The notes under the pieces: generated by a model
What the model was told of the DNA's origin: nothing
The model's database searches: none
Seen by the model: the letters and a program-made list of their open reading frames with translations, nothing else
Made by a program: the position numbers and the translations under genes
Shown: positions 1 through 5,941 of the stretch, one piece after another
Numbering within the stretch: the stretch's first letter is position 1
Layout of the letters: each line of letters begins with the position of its first letter
Origin: Dehalococcoidia bacterium
GTDB lineage: Bacteria; Chloroflexota; Dehalococcoidia; Lucifugimonadales; Lucifugimonadaceae
Assembly (NCBI GenBank): GCA_028278465.1
Contig: JANQEF010000205.1
Coordinates: 1-5,941, forward strand
Length of the DNA: 5,941 nt
Direction of reading: 5' to 3'

Positions 1-41
1 GAGTGGTGTGGGGCCCGTTACACCATCAAGCTCGCTCTTCA

Positions 42-155
42 GCGGCGCGTGCCTGGTGGCCATCGATTCGGAGACGACTGCAGATGGATCGCCCCACCCA
101 CCGGGTCCCTCGCGCAAGCTCGGGACGAAGGTGATCCTCCCTCCCAAGCTGGGAG
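42..155 (+). repeat. long inverted repeat, left copy (partner 5065-5178)
   Basis: This segment aligns without gaps to the reverse complement of 5065-5178. I count about 96 of 114 identical positions by hand, and most differences are transitions. The core from GCAGATGG through GGGTCCCTCGCGCA to CGGGACGAAGGT is the best conserved part. The end nearest the genes carries the CCCTCCCAAGCTGGGAG palindrome, also found alone elsewhere in the window. Neither copy encodes a credible protein, and no transposase lies between them. It may be one of many copies in the genome rather than a specific pair. Confidence 0.8.
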
Positions 156-214
156 CAGGGGATCTGTCGTGCCGAACTCGATCCGGGATATCTCGGATGT
201 TCCTGCGTCTACGG

Positions 215-243
215 TCAGATCTCTCCCTCTGGTCGAGATGACA
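215..243 (+). repeat. 29-bp dispersed repeat (family A), copy 1
   Basis: The unit runs TCAGATCTCTCCCT, a two-base variable spot, then GGTCGAGATGACA. This copy has CT where the copies at 327 and 5369 have TC. It can form a weak hairpin through ATCTC and GAGAT. Read on the minus strand it gives the peptide SRPKGEI-like string seen at the end of the last gene in the window. Function unknown; it behaves like a short intergenic dispersed palindromic repeat. Confidence 0.75.
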
Positions 244-254
244 AGTAGCGACGC

Positions 255-278
255 CATCCTGAGCTCGTCGAAGGGTGC
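255..278 (+). repeat. CCTGAGCTCGTCGAAGG-type dispersed repeat
   Basis: The string CATCCTGAGCTCGTCGAAGG followed by GTGC has imperfect terminal complementarity (CATCCT against AGGGTG, 5 of 6). I recognise the general form from dispersed intergenic repeats in many bacterial genomes. It occurs once in this window, so the call rests on recognition rather than on an internal second copy. Confidence 0.5.
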
Positions 279-326
279 GCGTCGTCGACTCGCCCCGATC
301 CCTTCTAGTGTTAGTCCATCGGTAGG

Positions 327-355
327 TCAGATCTCTCCCTTCGGTCGAGATGACA
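327..355 (+). repeat. 29-bp dispersed repeat (family A), copy 2
   Basis: Identical over all 29 bases to the copy at 5369-5397. It sits 11 bp before the 41-bp hairpin repeat at 367. At the right end of the window a family A copy again lies next to a 41-bp repeat, so the two families tend to occur side by side. Confidence 0.85.
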
Positions 356-366
356 GACCCGAGTCC

Positions 367-407
367 ACTTCTCCCTCATCCTGCACCTTCTCCCGCTGGG
401 AGAAGGA
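367..407 (+). repeat. 41-bp hairpin repeat (family B), left copy
   Basis: These 41 bases are identical to the reverse complement of 5311-5351. The distal half is a perfect stem-loop, CCTTCTCCC (386-394), loop GCT, GGGAGAAGG (398-406). The other half, CTCCCTCATCCTGCA, is unpaired and conserved between copies. It resembles REP-like elements in having a palindrome plus a fixed flank. Function unknown. Confidence 0.85.
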
Positions 408-445
408 CGTCGTGCCGCCTTTGCCGTCACCGGGCGCAGCCGGGT

Positions 446-459
446 GCCCGCTTGCGGGC
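446..459. repeat. GC-rich hairpin, possible dispersed repeat
   Basis: GCCCGC (446-451) and GCGGGC (454-459) form a perfect six-base inverted repeat around TT, inside a GGGTGCCCGC...GCGCCCCTACC context of the kind found as intergenic repeats in other genomes. Only one copy is visible here, so membership of a repeat family is inferred. Confidence 0.4.
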
Positions 460-580
460 GCGCCCCTACCAAACGGCGCAGAGCATCCGCGTATCCACCC
501 TCTCCCTGCCGGTTTGCACCCAGTTGCGGCTGCTGCCAACCCACGGCTGGCACCCACGGGCATCCCACAGCGGAACGTCA

Positions 581-594
581 CACTGGAAACAGTG
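581..594 (+). other. small GAAA-loop hairpin before the sensor gene
   Basis: CACTG (581-585) and CAGTG (590-594) pair perfectly around a GAAA loop, a stable GNRA-type tetraloop in RNA. It lies 12 bp before the AGAGG ribosome binding site of the sensor gene. Five base pairs is short and could be chance; if transcribed it would sit in the 5' untranslated leader. Confidence 0.3.
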
Positions 595-606
595 CAGCGT
601 GGCGCC

Positions 607-611
607 AGAGG
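607..611 (+). promoter_or_regulatory. ribosome binding site of the sensor gene
   Basis: AGAGG lies 7 bases before ATG at 619, an ideal Shine-Dalgarno spacing. This fixes the start at 619 (10 bases to the next ATG at 622) and argues against the far upstream in-frame start at 49. Confidence 0.65.
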
Positions 612-618
612 TCTGCTG

Positions 619-2010
619 ATGATGAAGCGAAGCGTGTGGGGCGAAACCACAACCCGCGACAATAAATTCGCGATCGCCGTATCCGGTGTCTTCGCTCTGG
701 TCGCAATCGCCATAAGCATCAGGATCCCGCACTTCGACTCGCCGGCATCGCCGATGTCCCACGTAGCCGGCGAAGTCGTCGGCGCAGTCCTCGCCGTCCT
801 CATCGGCGTCATGCTCATCAGCGTCTCGCGCTCCGCCAGCCAGCCGTGGCTCAGAGTGCTCGGCATCGGCTTCGTCATCGTCGCCGCGCTCGACCTGCTC
901 CACGCAGTGGCAAGCTCGCCCGCCGCCCGGGAAGGCTCGGCCCTCGCCGAGCCGGTCAGCGATTGGGCCTGGATCATTGGCCGCACACTACTCGCCGCCT
1001 GCGCTCTGCGGGCCGTCATGACACAGCCCAGGAGCGCGCCTTCCGTATCCGGCGAATCGCTCCGCATCGTCCCGCTCCTCATCGTCCTGGGCCTCGTCCT
1101 CGGCTCCGGCGTCGCGGCGATGCTCAGTGGCGGCGACCAGCTCGCCCTGTCGGCGGTCGAGCGGCTGTCAGTCGTGCCCGGCGCGCTCTTCATGGCCGCC
1201 TTCGTCCTGATCTTCAGCCGGGGATCCAACGCCCCTCACATCAGCACAGCGTTCGCCATCTTCCTGCTGATGAGCGGCGCCGTCGACACAGCGTTCATGC
1301 TTTACTCGGCGGCAGAGTTCGACGGCTACTTCTCGATGGCTCACACGCTGAAGCTGGCCGCCTACGGAGTCGTCATCACCGGCATATTCGCCGAGTCGCA
1401 GCGCCTCTACCGGTTCGAGGCGATCACCCGGCGGGAGCTTGGCCGCATCAACGACTCGCTGAACGAGGCGAACCTGCTGCTCACAACGGCGACGAACGAT
1501 ATGAGGGCGCTGAACCAGGTCGGCTGGATCGCAGGAGAGTCGCAGAACATCGCCGACCGCTTCGACGAGATCGCCGATATCGTGCGGTCTCGTATCCCCG
1601 CCGACCGCGTCTCCGTCGTGATCGTCGAGCCTTCTGGCATGACCTGCCGTCTGGAGGCGACGGACGGCCTCGCCATTCCGGGACGCGAGATCGGCACGGT
1701 GATCAGCCTGACCGGCACGCACTACAGCGAGGTGATCGTCGACCGGCTGACGGTGATCGTGGACGACCGCAACATCGCTAACGCGATCGAACGCCACCCG
1801 AAGCTGGAGATCGATGCGCAGCAGGGGATCAGGTCGTGGATAACAGCGCCGATCCTGACGGAGGACGAGGTGGTTGGCGCGTTGTCTGCGCGCAGCACTC
1901 AGTCAGACGTCTACGACGACCGTGCGCGGCAGTTCGTCGAGCAGGTTGCGTCGCAGCTTGCCGGCCTCGCCAGGAAGACGCGCCGCCAGATGATCGAGGC
2001 TGCGGCGTAG
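619..2010 (+). CDS. MASE3-like membrane sensor with GAF domain, no output domain
   Basis: The product is 463 residues and probably sits in the inner membrane. Residues about 17-258 hold seven or eight hydrophobic segments with hallmarks I associate with the MASE3 sensory domain: a GIGF...ALDLLHAVA segment (82-98), DWAWIIGRTL (115-124) and a last segment with AHTLKLAAYG (241-250). A short charged, probably helical linker (about 259-298) leads to a GAF-like domain (about 300-455), with DRVSVVIVEP in the first strands and ITAPILTEDEVVGALSA near the end. MASE3 and GAF domains usually feed histidine kinases or GGDEF/EAL enzymes, yet the protein stops just after GAF and none of these follows. It may signal through a partner, or be a truncated receptor. 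The start at 619 follows an AGAGG site and precedes the first membrane helix. The ligand is unknown. The GAF assignment is firm at fold level only; MASE3 is recognised by pattern. Confidence 0.85.
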   Translation: MMKRSVWGETTTRDNKFAIAVSGVFALVAIAISIRIPHFDSPASPMSHVAGEVVGAVLAVLIGVMLISVSRSASQPWLRVLGIGFVIVAALDLLHAVASSPAAREGSALAEPVSDWAWIIGRTLLAACALRAVMTQPRSAPSVSGESLRIVPLLIVLGLVLGSGVAAMLSGGDQLALSAVERLSVVPGALFMAAFVLIFSRGSNAPHISTAFAIFLLMSGAVDTAFMLYSAAEFDGYFSMAHTLKLAAYGVVITGIFAESQRLYRFEAITRRELGRINDSLNEANLLLTTATNDMRALNQVGWIAGESQNIADRFDEIADIVRSRIPADRVSVVIVEPSGMTCRLEATDGLAIPGREIGTVISLTGTHYSEVIVDRLTVIVDDRNIANAIERHPKLEIDAQQGIRSWITAPILTEDEVVGALSARSTQSDVYDDRARQFVEQVASQLAGLARKTRRQMIEAAA

Positions 2011-2019
2011 GTTGTCGCG

Positions 2020-2049
2020 GGAGCGAGGCTCTTCGCCAGCCTACGCTCC
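2020..2049. terminator. shared stem-loop between convergent genes
   Basis: GGAGCG AGGCT (2020-2030) pairs with AGCCT A CGCTCC (2038-2049): an 11-bp stem with one bulged A and a seven-base loop, CTTCGCC. It fills the gap between the convergent sensor gene and the 280-residue gene, and includes the stop codon of the latter. The symmetry would let it work on both strands. There is no T-tract on either side, so a classical intrinsic terminator is not proven; an RNA 3'-end stabiliser is the alternative. Confidence 0.55.
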
Positions 2050-2883
2050 GGTAACCGCCGCCCAGTCCGGTCCCAACGTCACCCTGTCACGGTCGGCCAT
2101 GTCGAAGAAGAACTCCCTGCCGACGTGATCGAGCACCTTCGACTCGGCCTGCTTGCCGGAATCCTTGTCCCAGTCGTCGGGCAGTCCTGGAAGCTTCACC
2201 ACGATCCCTTCGCCAAGCCTCGAGGTCTCGGCCGGGGCGGATAGCAGCTTGTCGGCGCCGATGAGGTCGACGTACGGTGGACCGAAGTAGTTGCACCAGA
2301 ACAGTCCCGGCAGGAAGTTGCCGAAATCTCTGCCCACCGCCTCGATGGAGGGCTTCTGAGCCACCACCTTGGCCACGTACTCGACATTCATGTAGACGGT
2401 AGCCCAGACCGGACCGAGCCGCGGCGTGAGTTCGATCAGCGCGGTCTCGACCCATTCGTGAGCCGGCCAGCCATCGAACTCCGGCGTGAGCAGGTGGAAG
2501 TTAATGCTGTTGAAGAGCAGGGTCCGGCCAGTGAGCATGAGCACATAGGGACGTTCATTCATCGAAACGAACAAGTCGAGGTCGCTCGTGCTTCCGATCA
2601 GGTACGCGTCGCCACTCACCCGGTCGGCGTCTGGCCTGTCTTTCGTCAGTTCTCGGAAGAGCTCACCACGCCATGTGACCGCGGCGAACACCTCTTCGAA
2701 CAGGCTGCCTGGCTGGAGCACGTCGACGGGACGCAGGTCGTCCTCGAACAGCTGGACAGTCAGGCCGTCCGCCCAACTGCCGGTTGCCGACTGAACGAAG
2801 TCCTGAACCTGCTGCAGGTCGGGAGCCTGGAGCAACCGGTCGAACACTAGCTCCACTTCGACTCCCGGCCGGGTGATCTCCAT
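2041..2883 (-). CDS. hypothetical protein, 280 residues
   Basis: I do not recognise this protein with confidence. It is acidic and looks soluble: no signal peptide and no membrane segment. The most conserved-looking stretch is residues 187-209, which read FGNFLPGLFWCNYFGPPYV followed by DLIG, then DKLLSAP. A W-x-N-x-FGP...IG pattern followed by a loop and a strand recalls small alpha/beta families, including some linked to polymorphic-toxin immunity (Imm52/DUF3396-like); this is a resemblance only, and no toxin gene is nearby. ATG at 2883 has no good ribosome binding site (AGAGG is about 18 bases away). A GTG at codon 10 (2856) has GGGAG five bases before it and is a possible alternative start. 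It lies 198 bp downstream of the ABC-F gene on the same strand, so cotranscription is possible but not shown. Confidence 0.8.
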   Translation of the reverse strand: MEITRPGVEVELVFDRLLQAPDLQQVQDFVQSATGSWADGLTVQLFEDDLRPVDVLQPGSLFEEVFAAVTWRGELFRELTKDRPDADRVSGDAYLIGSTSDLDLFVSMNERPYVLMLTGRTLLFNSINFHLLTPEFDGWPAHEWVETALIELTPRLGPVWATVYMNVEYVAKVVAQKPSIEAVGRDFGNFLPGLFWCNYFGPPYVDLIGADKLLSAPAETSRLGEGIVVKLPGLPDDWDKDSGKQAESKVLDHVGREFFFDMADRDRVTLGPDWAAVTGA

Positions 2884-3001
2884 GACGTTGCGAAGTGACC
2901 TCTGCTCAGGGCGAGCGTGTTGGGAGTCTCAGGCCGGTTCGTTAGCGGAACTGTTGGTCATCGACTCCGCATTTTGGTTATGTACGAAGTGAAGGGACAG
3001 C

Positions 3002-3011
3002 GTGTCGACAC
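3002..3011. other. 10-bp perfect palindrome upstream of the 280-residue gene
   Basis: GTGTCGACAC is a perfect palindrome in the 198-bp gap between the ABC-F gene and the 280-residue gene, about 120 bp before the latter's start. It could be a small operator half-pair, but ten bases is short in GC-rich DNA. I see no clear promoter hexamers around it. The rest of the gap (2884-3081) shows no further gene. Confidence 0.2.
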
Positions 3012-3043
3012 TCAAGGTGGATGATCGACCAGAGGTGGCGTGT

Positions 3044-3080
3044 CGCGTTTTCGCGGCGACCTTGTCCGGCGTTCGCGCCG
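3044..3080 (-). terminator. tandem hairpins after the ABC-F gene
   Basis: Just past the ABC-F stop codon, read on the minus strand, come a CGGCG/CGCCG stem with a CGAA loop (3067-3080) and then a CGCG stem with an AAAA loop (3044-3055), flanked by GTCGC/GCGAC that can alternatively pair. They are the right place and shape for transcript termination or 3'-end protection. No U-rich tract follows, so the call is tentative. Confidence 0.4.
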
Positions 3081-3081
3081 C

Positions 3082-4650
<1,569 letters not shown>

Positions 4651-4684
4651 GCTGGTTTTCCGGTTGAGCAGGTGGTGGCGGAGG

Positions 4685-4725
4685 CGACAGGGAGAAGGCG
4701 CAGGTGGTGTTCGCCTGCGCTGTCG
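4685..4725 (-). promoter_or_regulatory. stem-loop in the ABC-F gene leader
   Basis: On the minus strand GCGCAGG and CCTGCGC (4698-4704 and 4714-4720) form a perfect seven-base stem with a nine-base loop. Beyond a seven-base one-sided bulge, CGACA and TGTCG (4685-4689, 4721-4725) extend it. It lies about 35-75 bases before the ATG. ABC-F genes are sometimes controlled by leader attenuation, so a regulatory role is possible; no competing anti-terminator or leader peptide is evident. Confidence 0.35.
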
Positions 4726-4854
4726 GCGGCCCGCTGGAAGACCGCCGTATGTCACCTACTCAAGCAGCAGCATTTCCCATTTCCGAGATGGAGTATTCGG
4801 AGAAGTGGCATCTCAATTGTATGGCATGCGGGTTCGGGGTCACGGCGTGAGAAA

Positions 4855-4872
4855 TTGTCATCTGGACCGAAG
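4855..4872 (-). repeat. partial, degenerate family A repeat
   Basis: TTGTCATCTGGACCGAAG matches the first half of the inverted family A unit (TGTCATCTCGACCGAAG) with one mismatch, then diverges. It lies 14 bp before a full copy in the same orientation, as if a tandem pair had decayed or a copy had been interrupted. Confidence 0.5.
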
Positions 4873-4886
4873 CGGCAGGAGAGTCC

Positions 4887-4915
4887 TGTCATCTCGACCA
4901 AAGGGAGAGATCTGG
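4887..4915 (-). repeat. 29-bp dispersed repeat (family A), inverted copy
   Basis: This is the reverse complement of the family A unit with two differences from the 327 and 5369 copies. It is the only full copy in the window in this orientation. Confidence 0.75.
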
Positions 4916-4941
4916 CCGTACATGCGGCGTTGGCCTGAGAG

Positions 4942-4962
4942 ATTCCGGATCAAGTCCGGAAT
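4942..4962. repeat. ATTCCGGA/TCCGGAAT hairpin repeat
   Basis: ATTCCGGA (4942-4949) and TCCGGAAT (4955-4962) form a perfect eight-base stem around TCAAG. The string resembles the GATTCCGGATCAAGTCCGGAATGAC dispersed element known in form from several bacterial groups. Only one copy is visible here. Confidence 0.5.
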
Positions 4963-4971
4963 GACAGATCA

Positions 4972-5007
4972 CCCCTCCCAGCTTGGGAGGGGGTGAAGGG
5001 GGAGGGT
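4972..5007 (-). repeat. CCCTCCCA palindrome repeat (family C), inverted copy
   Basis: CCCCTCCCA (4972-4980), loop GCT, TGGGAGGGG (4984-4992) is a perfect nine-base stem-loop, followed by a G-rich tail ending GGAGGGTC. Palindrome and tail together are the inverted counterpart of 5047-5083, with several substitutions. Confidence 0.7.
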
Positions 5008-5046
5008 CATTCGTCTTGGTTGAAGACAAGTAGGTGTGTCATCACC

Positions 5047-5083
5047 GACCCTCCCTCTAACTCCCTCCCAAGCTGGGAGGGAG
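5047..5083 (+). repeat. 37-bp family C repeat, direct copy 1
   Basis: A GACCCTCCCTCTAA lead is followed by a perfect ten-base stem-loop, CTCCCTCCCA (5061-5070), loop AGC, TGGGAGGGAG (5074-5083). All 37 bases recur at 5269-5305, 222 bp further on. The stem part overlaps the end of the long inverted repeat at 5065-5178. Confidence 0.85.
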
Positions 5084-5178
5084 AACGACCTTCGTCCCGA
5101 GCCTGCGCGAGGGACCCGGCGGGTGGGGCGACCCATCTGCAGCCGTCTCTGAATCAGCGGTCACCGGGCGCGCGCCGT
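5065..5178 (-). repeat. long inverted repeat, right copy (partner 42-155)
   Basis: Reverse complement of 42-155 at about 84% identity without gaps by manual alignment. It is flanked on the left by the family C lead and on the right by unique sequence. The two copies face each other across about 4.9 kb that contains all three complete genes. Confidence 0.8.
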
Positions 5179-5268
5179 TGGAGAGTGAACTTGACGGTAT
5201 GTCGTGCCCCGCGCCACCCCAGATCCTTCGCTGCCACTCAGGACGAAGGTCGTCGCGGCGTCACCAAT

Positions 5269-5305
5269 GACCCTCCCTCTAACTCCCTCCCAAGCTGGGA
5301 GGGAG
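5269..5305 (+). repeat. 37-bp family C repeat, direct copy 2
   Basis: Identical to 5047-5083 over 37 bases, including the perfect ten-base stem-loop (5283-5292 with 5296-5305). The 222-bp direct spacing with no visible change suggests recent duplication or gene conversion, or strong sequence constraint. Confidence 0.85.
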
Positions 5306-5310
5306 GACTT

Positions 5311-5351
5311 TCCTTCTCCCAGCGGGAGAAGGTGCAGGATGAGGGAGAAGT
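5311..5351 (-). repeat. 41-bp hairpin repeat (family B), right copy
   Basis: Identical to the left copy at 367-407 but inverted. The stem-loop CCTTCTCCC (5312-5320), loop AGC, GGGAGAAGG (5324-5332) lies 37 bp past the stop codon of the membrane-protein gene at the right edge, so it could also serve as its transcript end; no T-tract follows. Confidence 0.85.
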
Positions 5352-5368
5352 AGGCTCACATTGACGAG

Positions 5369-5397
5369 TCAGATCTCTCCCTTCGGTCGAGATGACA
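5369..5397 (+). repeat. 29-bp repeat (family A) overlapping the end of a gene
   Basis: Identical to the copy at 327-355. Its first three bases, TCA, are the TGA stop codon of the minus-strand membrane-protein gene, and the rest encodes that protein's last residues, SSRPKGEI with the preceding Leu partly included. Confidence 0.85.
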
Positions 5398-5941
5398 AGT
5401 TCCTCCCGCTCCTCGTTGCGTACACGAACGTCATCACACCCTCTATCAGCAGCGTCAGCGCGACCGCACCTGCCCCGACCGCCGCTCCGGTGAAATCCGT
5501 CAGCGTAACCGTCAGCGACACCCACAGCACCAGCACAATCAGCCGTGCGATGTTGATGATCACGATCGGCCTTGTGTTGCGGTCCCGCATCAGCCGTGCT
5601 GCGAAGAACTGCTCGCTCACCAGCACCAGCGGCAGCGCCGCCATCAGCTGAAACGCGAACCTTGCCAGCTCGAACAGCCGGTCCTCCGTCCCCAGCACGT
5701 CCTTCAGCACCAGCTCCGTCACAGGCGGCACAAACGCGATCGGTAGCGTCGCCGCCGATGTCAGCAGCCCTACCACCAGCATGAAGCGCAGCACACGCGC
5801 CCTCGAAAACGCCAGCGCCATCAGCGCCAGCGTCGAGTTCTGCACGCCGTCCGTCGCCGCGCTCACCGTCTGAAACAGTCCGAACGCCACCGAAACCGCC
5901 GCAATCGACACCGTCGGTTCCGACGCCCTCGCCATGCTTGC
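5369..5941 (-). CDS. polytopic membrane protein, C-terminal part, MOP-superfamily-like
   Basis: The frame is open to the right edge (Ala-Ser before the Met at 5935), so the gene very likely starts outside the window. About 190 residues are visible. Counting from that Met, hydrophobic segments lie at about 9-31, 48-70, 91-111, 122-144 and 149-172: five membrane helices with short loops. Features such as the RF..VVGLLTSAATLPIAFVP segment (50-70) and the RDRNTRPIVI loop (117-126) recall the C-terminal half of MOP-superfamily transporters (MATE-type exporters, flippases or ANK-like proteins). The substrate is unknown. Whole proteins of this type are usually over 400 residues, which fits a gene cut by the edge. 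The last nine or so residues and the stop come from a dispersed family A repeat, so the native C-terminus was probably changed. A short intact protein starting at 5935 is the less likely alternative. Confidence 0.65.
   Translation of the reverse strand, partial: ASMARASEPTVSIAAVSVAFGLFQTVSAATDGVQNSTLALMALAFSRARVLRFMLVVGLLTSAATLPIAFVPPVTELVLKDVLGTEDRLFELARFAFQLMAALPLVLVSEQFFAARLMRDRNTRPIVIINIARLIVLVLWVSLTVTLTDFTGAAVGAGAVALTLLIEGVMTFVYATRSGRNLSSRPKGEI

Larger units (their letters stand above)
1..618. other. gene-free left region, mosaic of dispersed repeats
   Basis: No convincing gene lies here. The frame of the downstream sensor gene stays open back to position 49, but that upstream part translates across the repeats (for example ISPFGRDD and CTFSRWEK, typical products of dispersed repeats read as protein), so I regard it as non-coding. 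In order it holds the left copy of a long inverted repeat (42-155), a weak dyad ATCCG/CGGAT (181-198), a 29-bp repeat (215-243), a CCTGAGCTCGTCGAAGG-type repeat (255-278), a second 29-bp repeat (327-355), a 41-bp hairpin repeat (367-407), a GC-rich hairpin (446-459) and a small hairpin before the sensor's ribosome binding site (581-594). Positions 1-40 show nothing I can name. Confidence 0.75.
4651..5368. other. gene-free right region with ABC-F leader and repeat mosaic
   Basis: No credible gene is present. Positions 4651 to about 4850 are upstream sequence of the ABC-F gene, with a leader hairpin (4685-4725) and an AT-richer stretch around 4760-4830 where a promoter would be expected; I see only weak hexamers. 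From 4855 on there are repeats: a partial family A copy (4855-4872), a full inverted family A copy (4887-4915), a TTCCGGA hairpin (4942-4962), three CCCTCCCA/TGGGAGGG palindromes (4972-5007, 5047-5083, 5269-5305), the right long inverted repeat (5065-5178) and a family B copy (5311-5351). A string AGATCCTTCGCTGCC at about 5221-5235 also looks like a known type of dispersed repeat. Confidence 0.75.

Noticed and set aside
327..1229. 300-residue open frame on the minus strand
   Set aside because: It is antisense to the sensor gene, ends in repeat-derived residues and has low-complexity Ala/Arg/Ser/Thr composition; it is a shadow of the real gene in GC-rich DNA.
846..1781. 311-residue open frame on the plus strand
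   Set aside because: It overlaps the sensor gene in another frame and is dominated by Arg, Ala, Pro and His, typical of an out-of-frame read of GC-rich DNA.
4651..4755. In-frame 35-residue N-terminal extension of the ABC-F protein from GTG 4755
   Set aside because: Basic, Pro/Arg-rich and unlike the family; it overlaps a leader hairpin, and ATG 4650 gives the standard ABC-F N-terminus.
4790..4816. Possible sigma-70-type promoter for the ABC-F gene (TTGAGA and TACTCC on the minus strand)
   Set aside because: The spacer is 15 bases and the -10 match is poor; not enough to call.
4993..5364. 123-residue open frame on the plus strand
   Set aside because: It is made almost wholly of the C, long inverted and B repeats (for example SLPSWEG and FSQREKVQDE), so it is repeat read as protein.
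4855..5397. Possible CRISPR array
   Set aside because: Repeats are of several different families, irregularly spaced and in mixed orientation, and no cas gene is present.

Overview
The window is GC-rich (roughly 60% or more by eye) bacterial DNA. It holds three complete genes, one gene cut by the right edge, and two repeat-packed non-coding stretches. The style suggests an environmental bacterium with many dispersed short palindromic repeats, and a Chloroflexota-like lineage is my guess. No rRNA, tRNA or marker gene is present to settle taxonomy.

Layout. Positions 1-618 hold no convincing gene. They form a mosaic of short repeats and hairpins that happens to be open in one frame. At 619-2010 (+) lies a membrane sensor with a MASE3-like multi-helix N-terminus, a short linker and a C-terminal GAF-like domain, but no output domain. 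It converges on a 280-residue protein of unknown function at 2041-2883 (-), and a strong stem-loop covers the 30-bp junction. A 198-bp gap with small palindromes precedes the end of a clear ABC-F family ATPase at 3082-4650 (-). Its untranslated leader can fold into a hairpin. Positions 4651-5368 are again gene-free, and from about 4855 they are filled with the same repeat families seen at the left edge. At 5369-5941 (-) is the C-terminal part of a polytopic membrane protein resembling MOP-superfamily flippases/exporters. Its last residues and stop codon come from one of the dispersed repeats.

How it fits together. The genes do not form an obvious operon or defence/toxin system. The ABC-F protein is a translation-associated factor, the sensor is a signalling protein lacking its effector, and the 280-residue protein is unplaced. 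The most distinctive property is the repeats. A roughly 114-bp element (about 84% identical by manual alignment) and a 41-bp element (41/41) occur in inverted orientation at the two ends, bracketing all three complete genes. A 29-bp element occurs at least four times. I found no CRISPR array, transposase, integrase or convincing new system.
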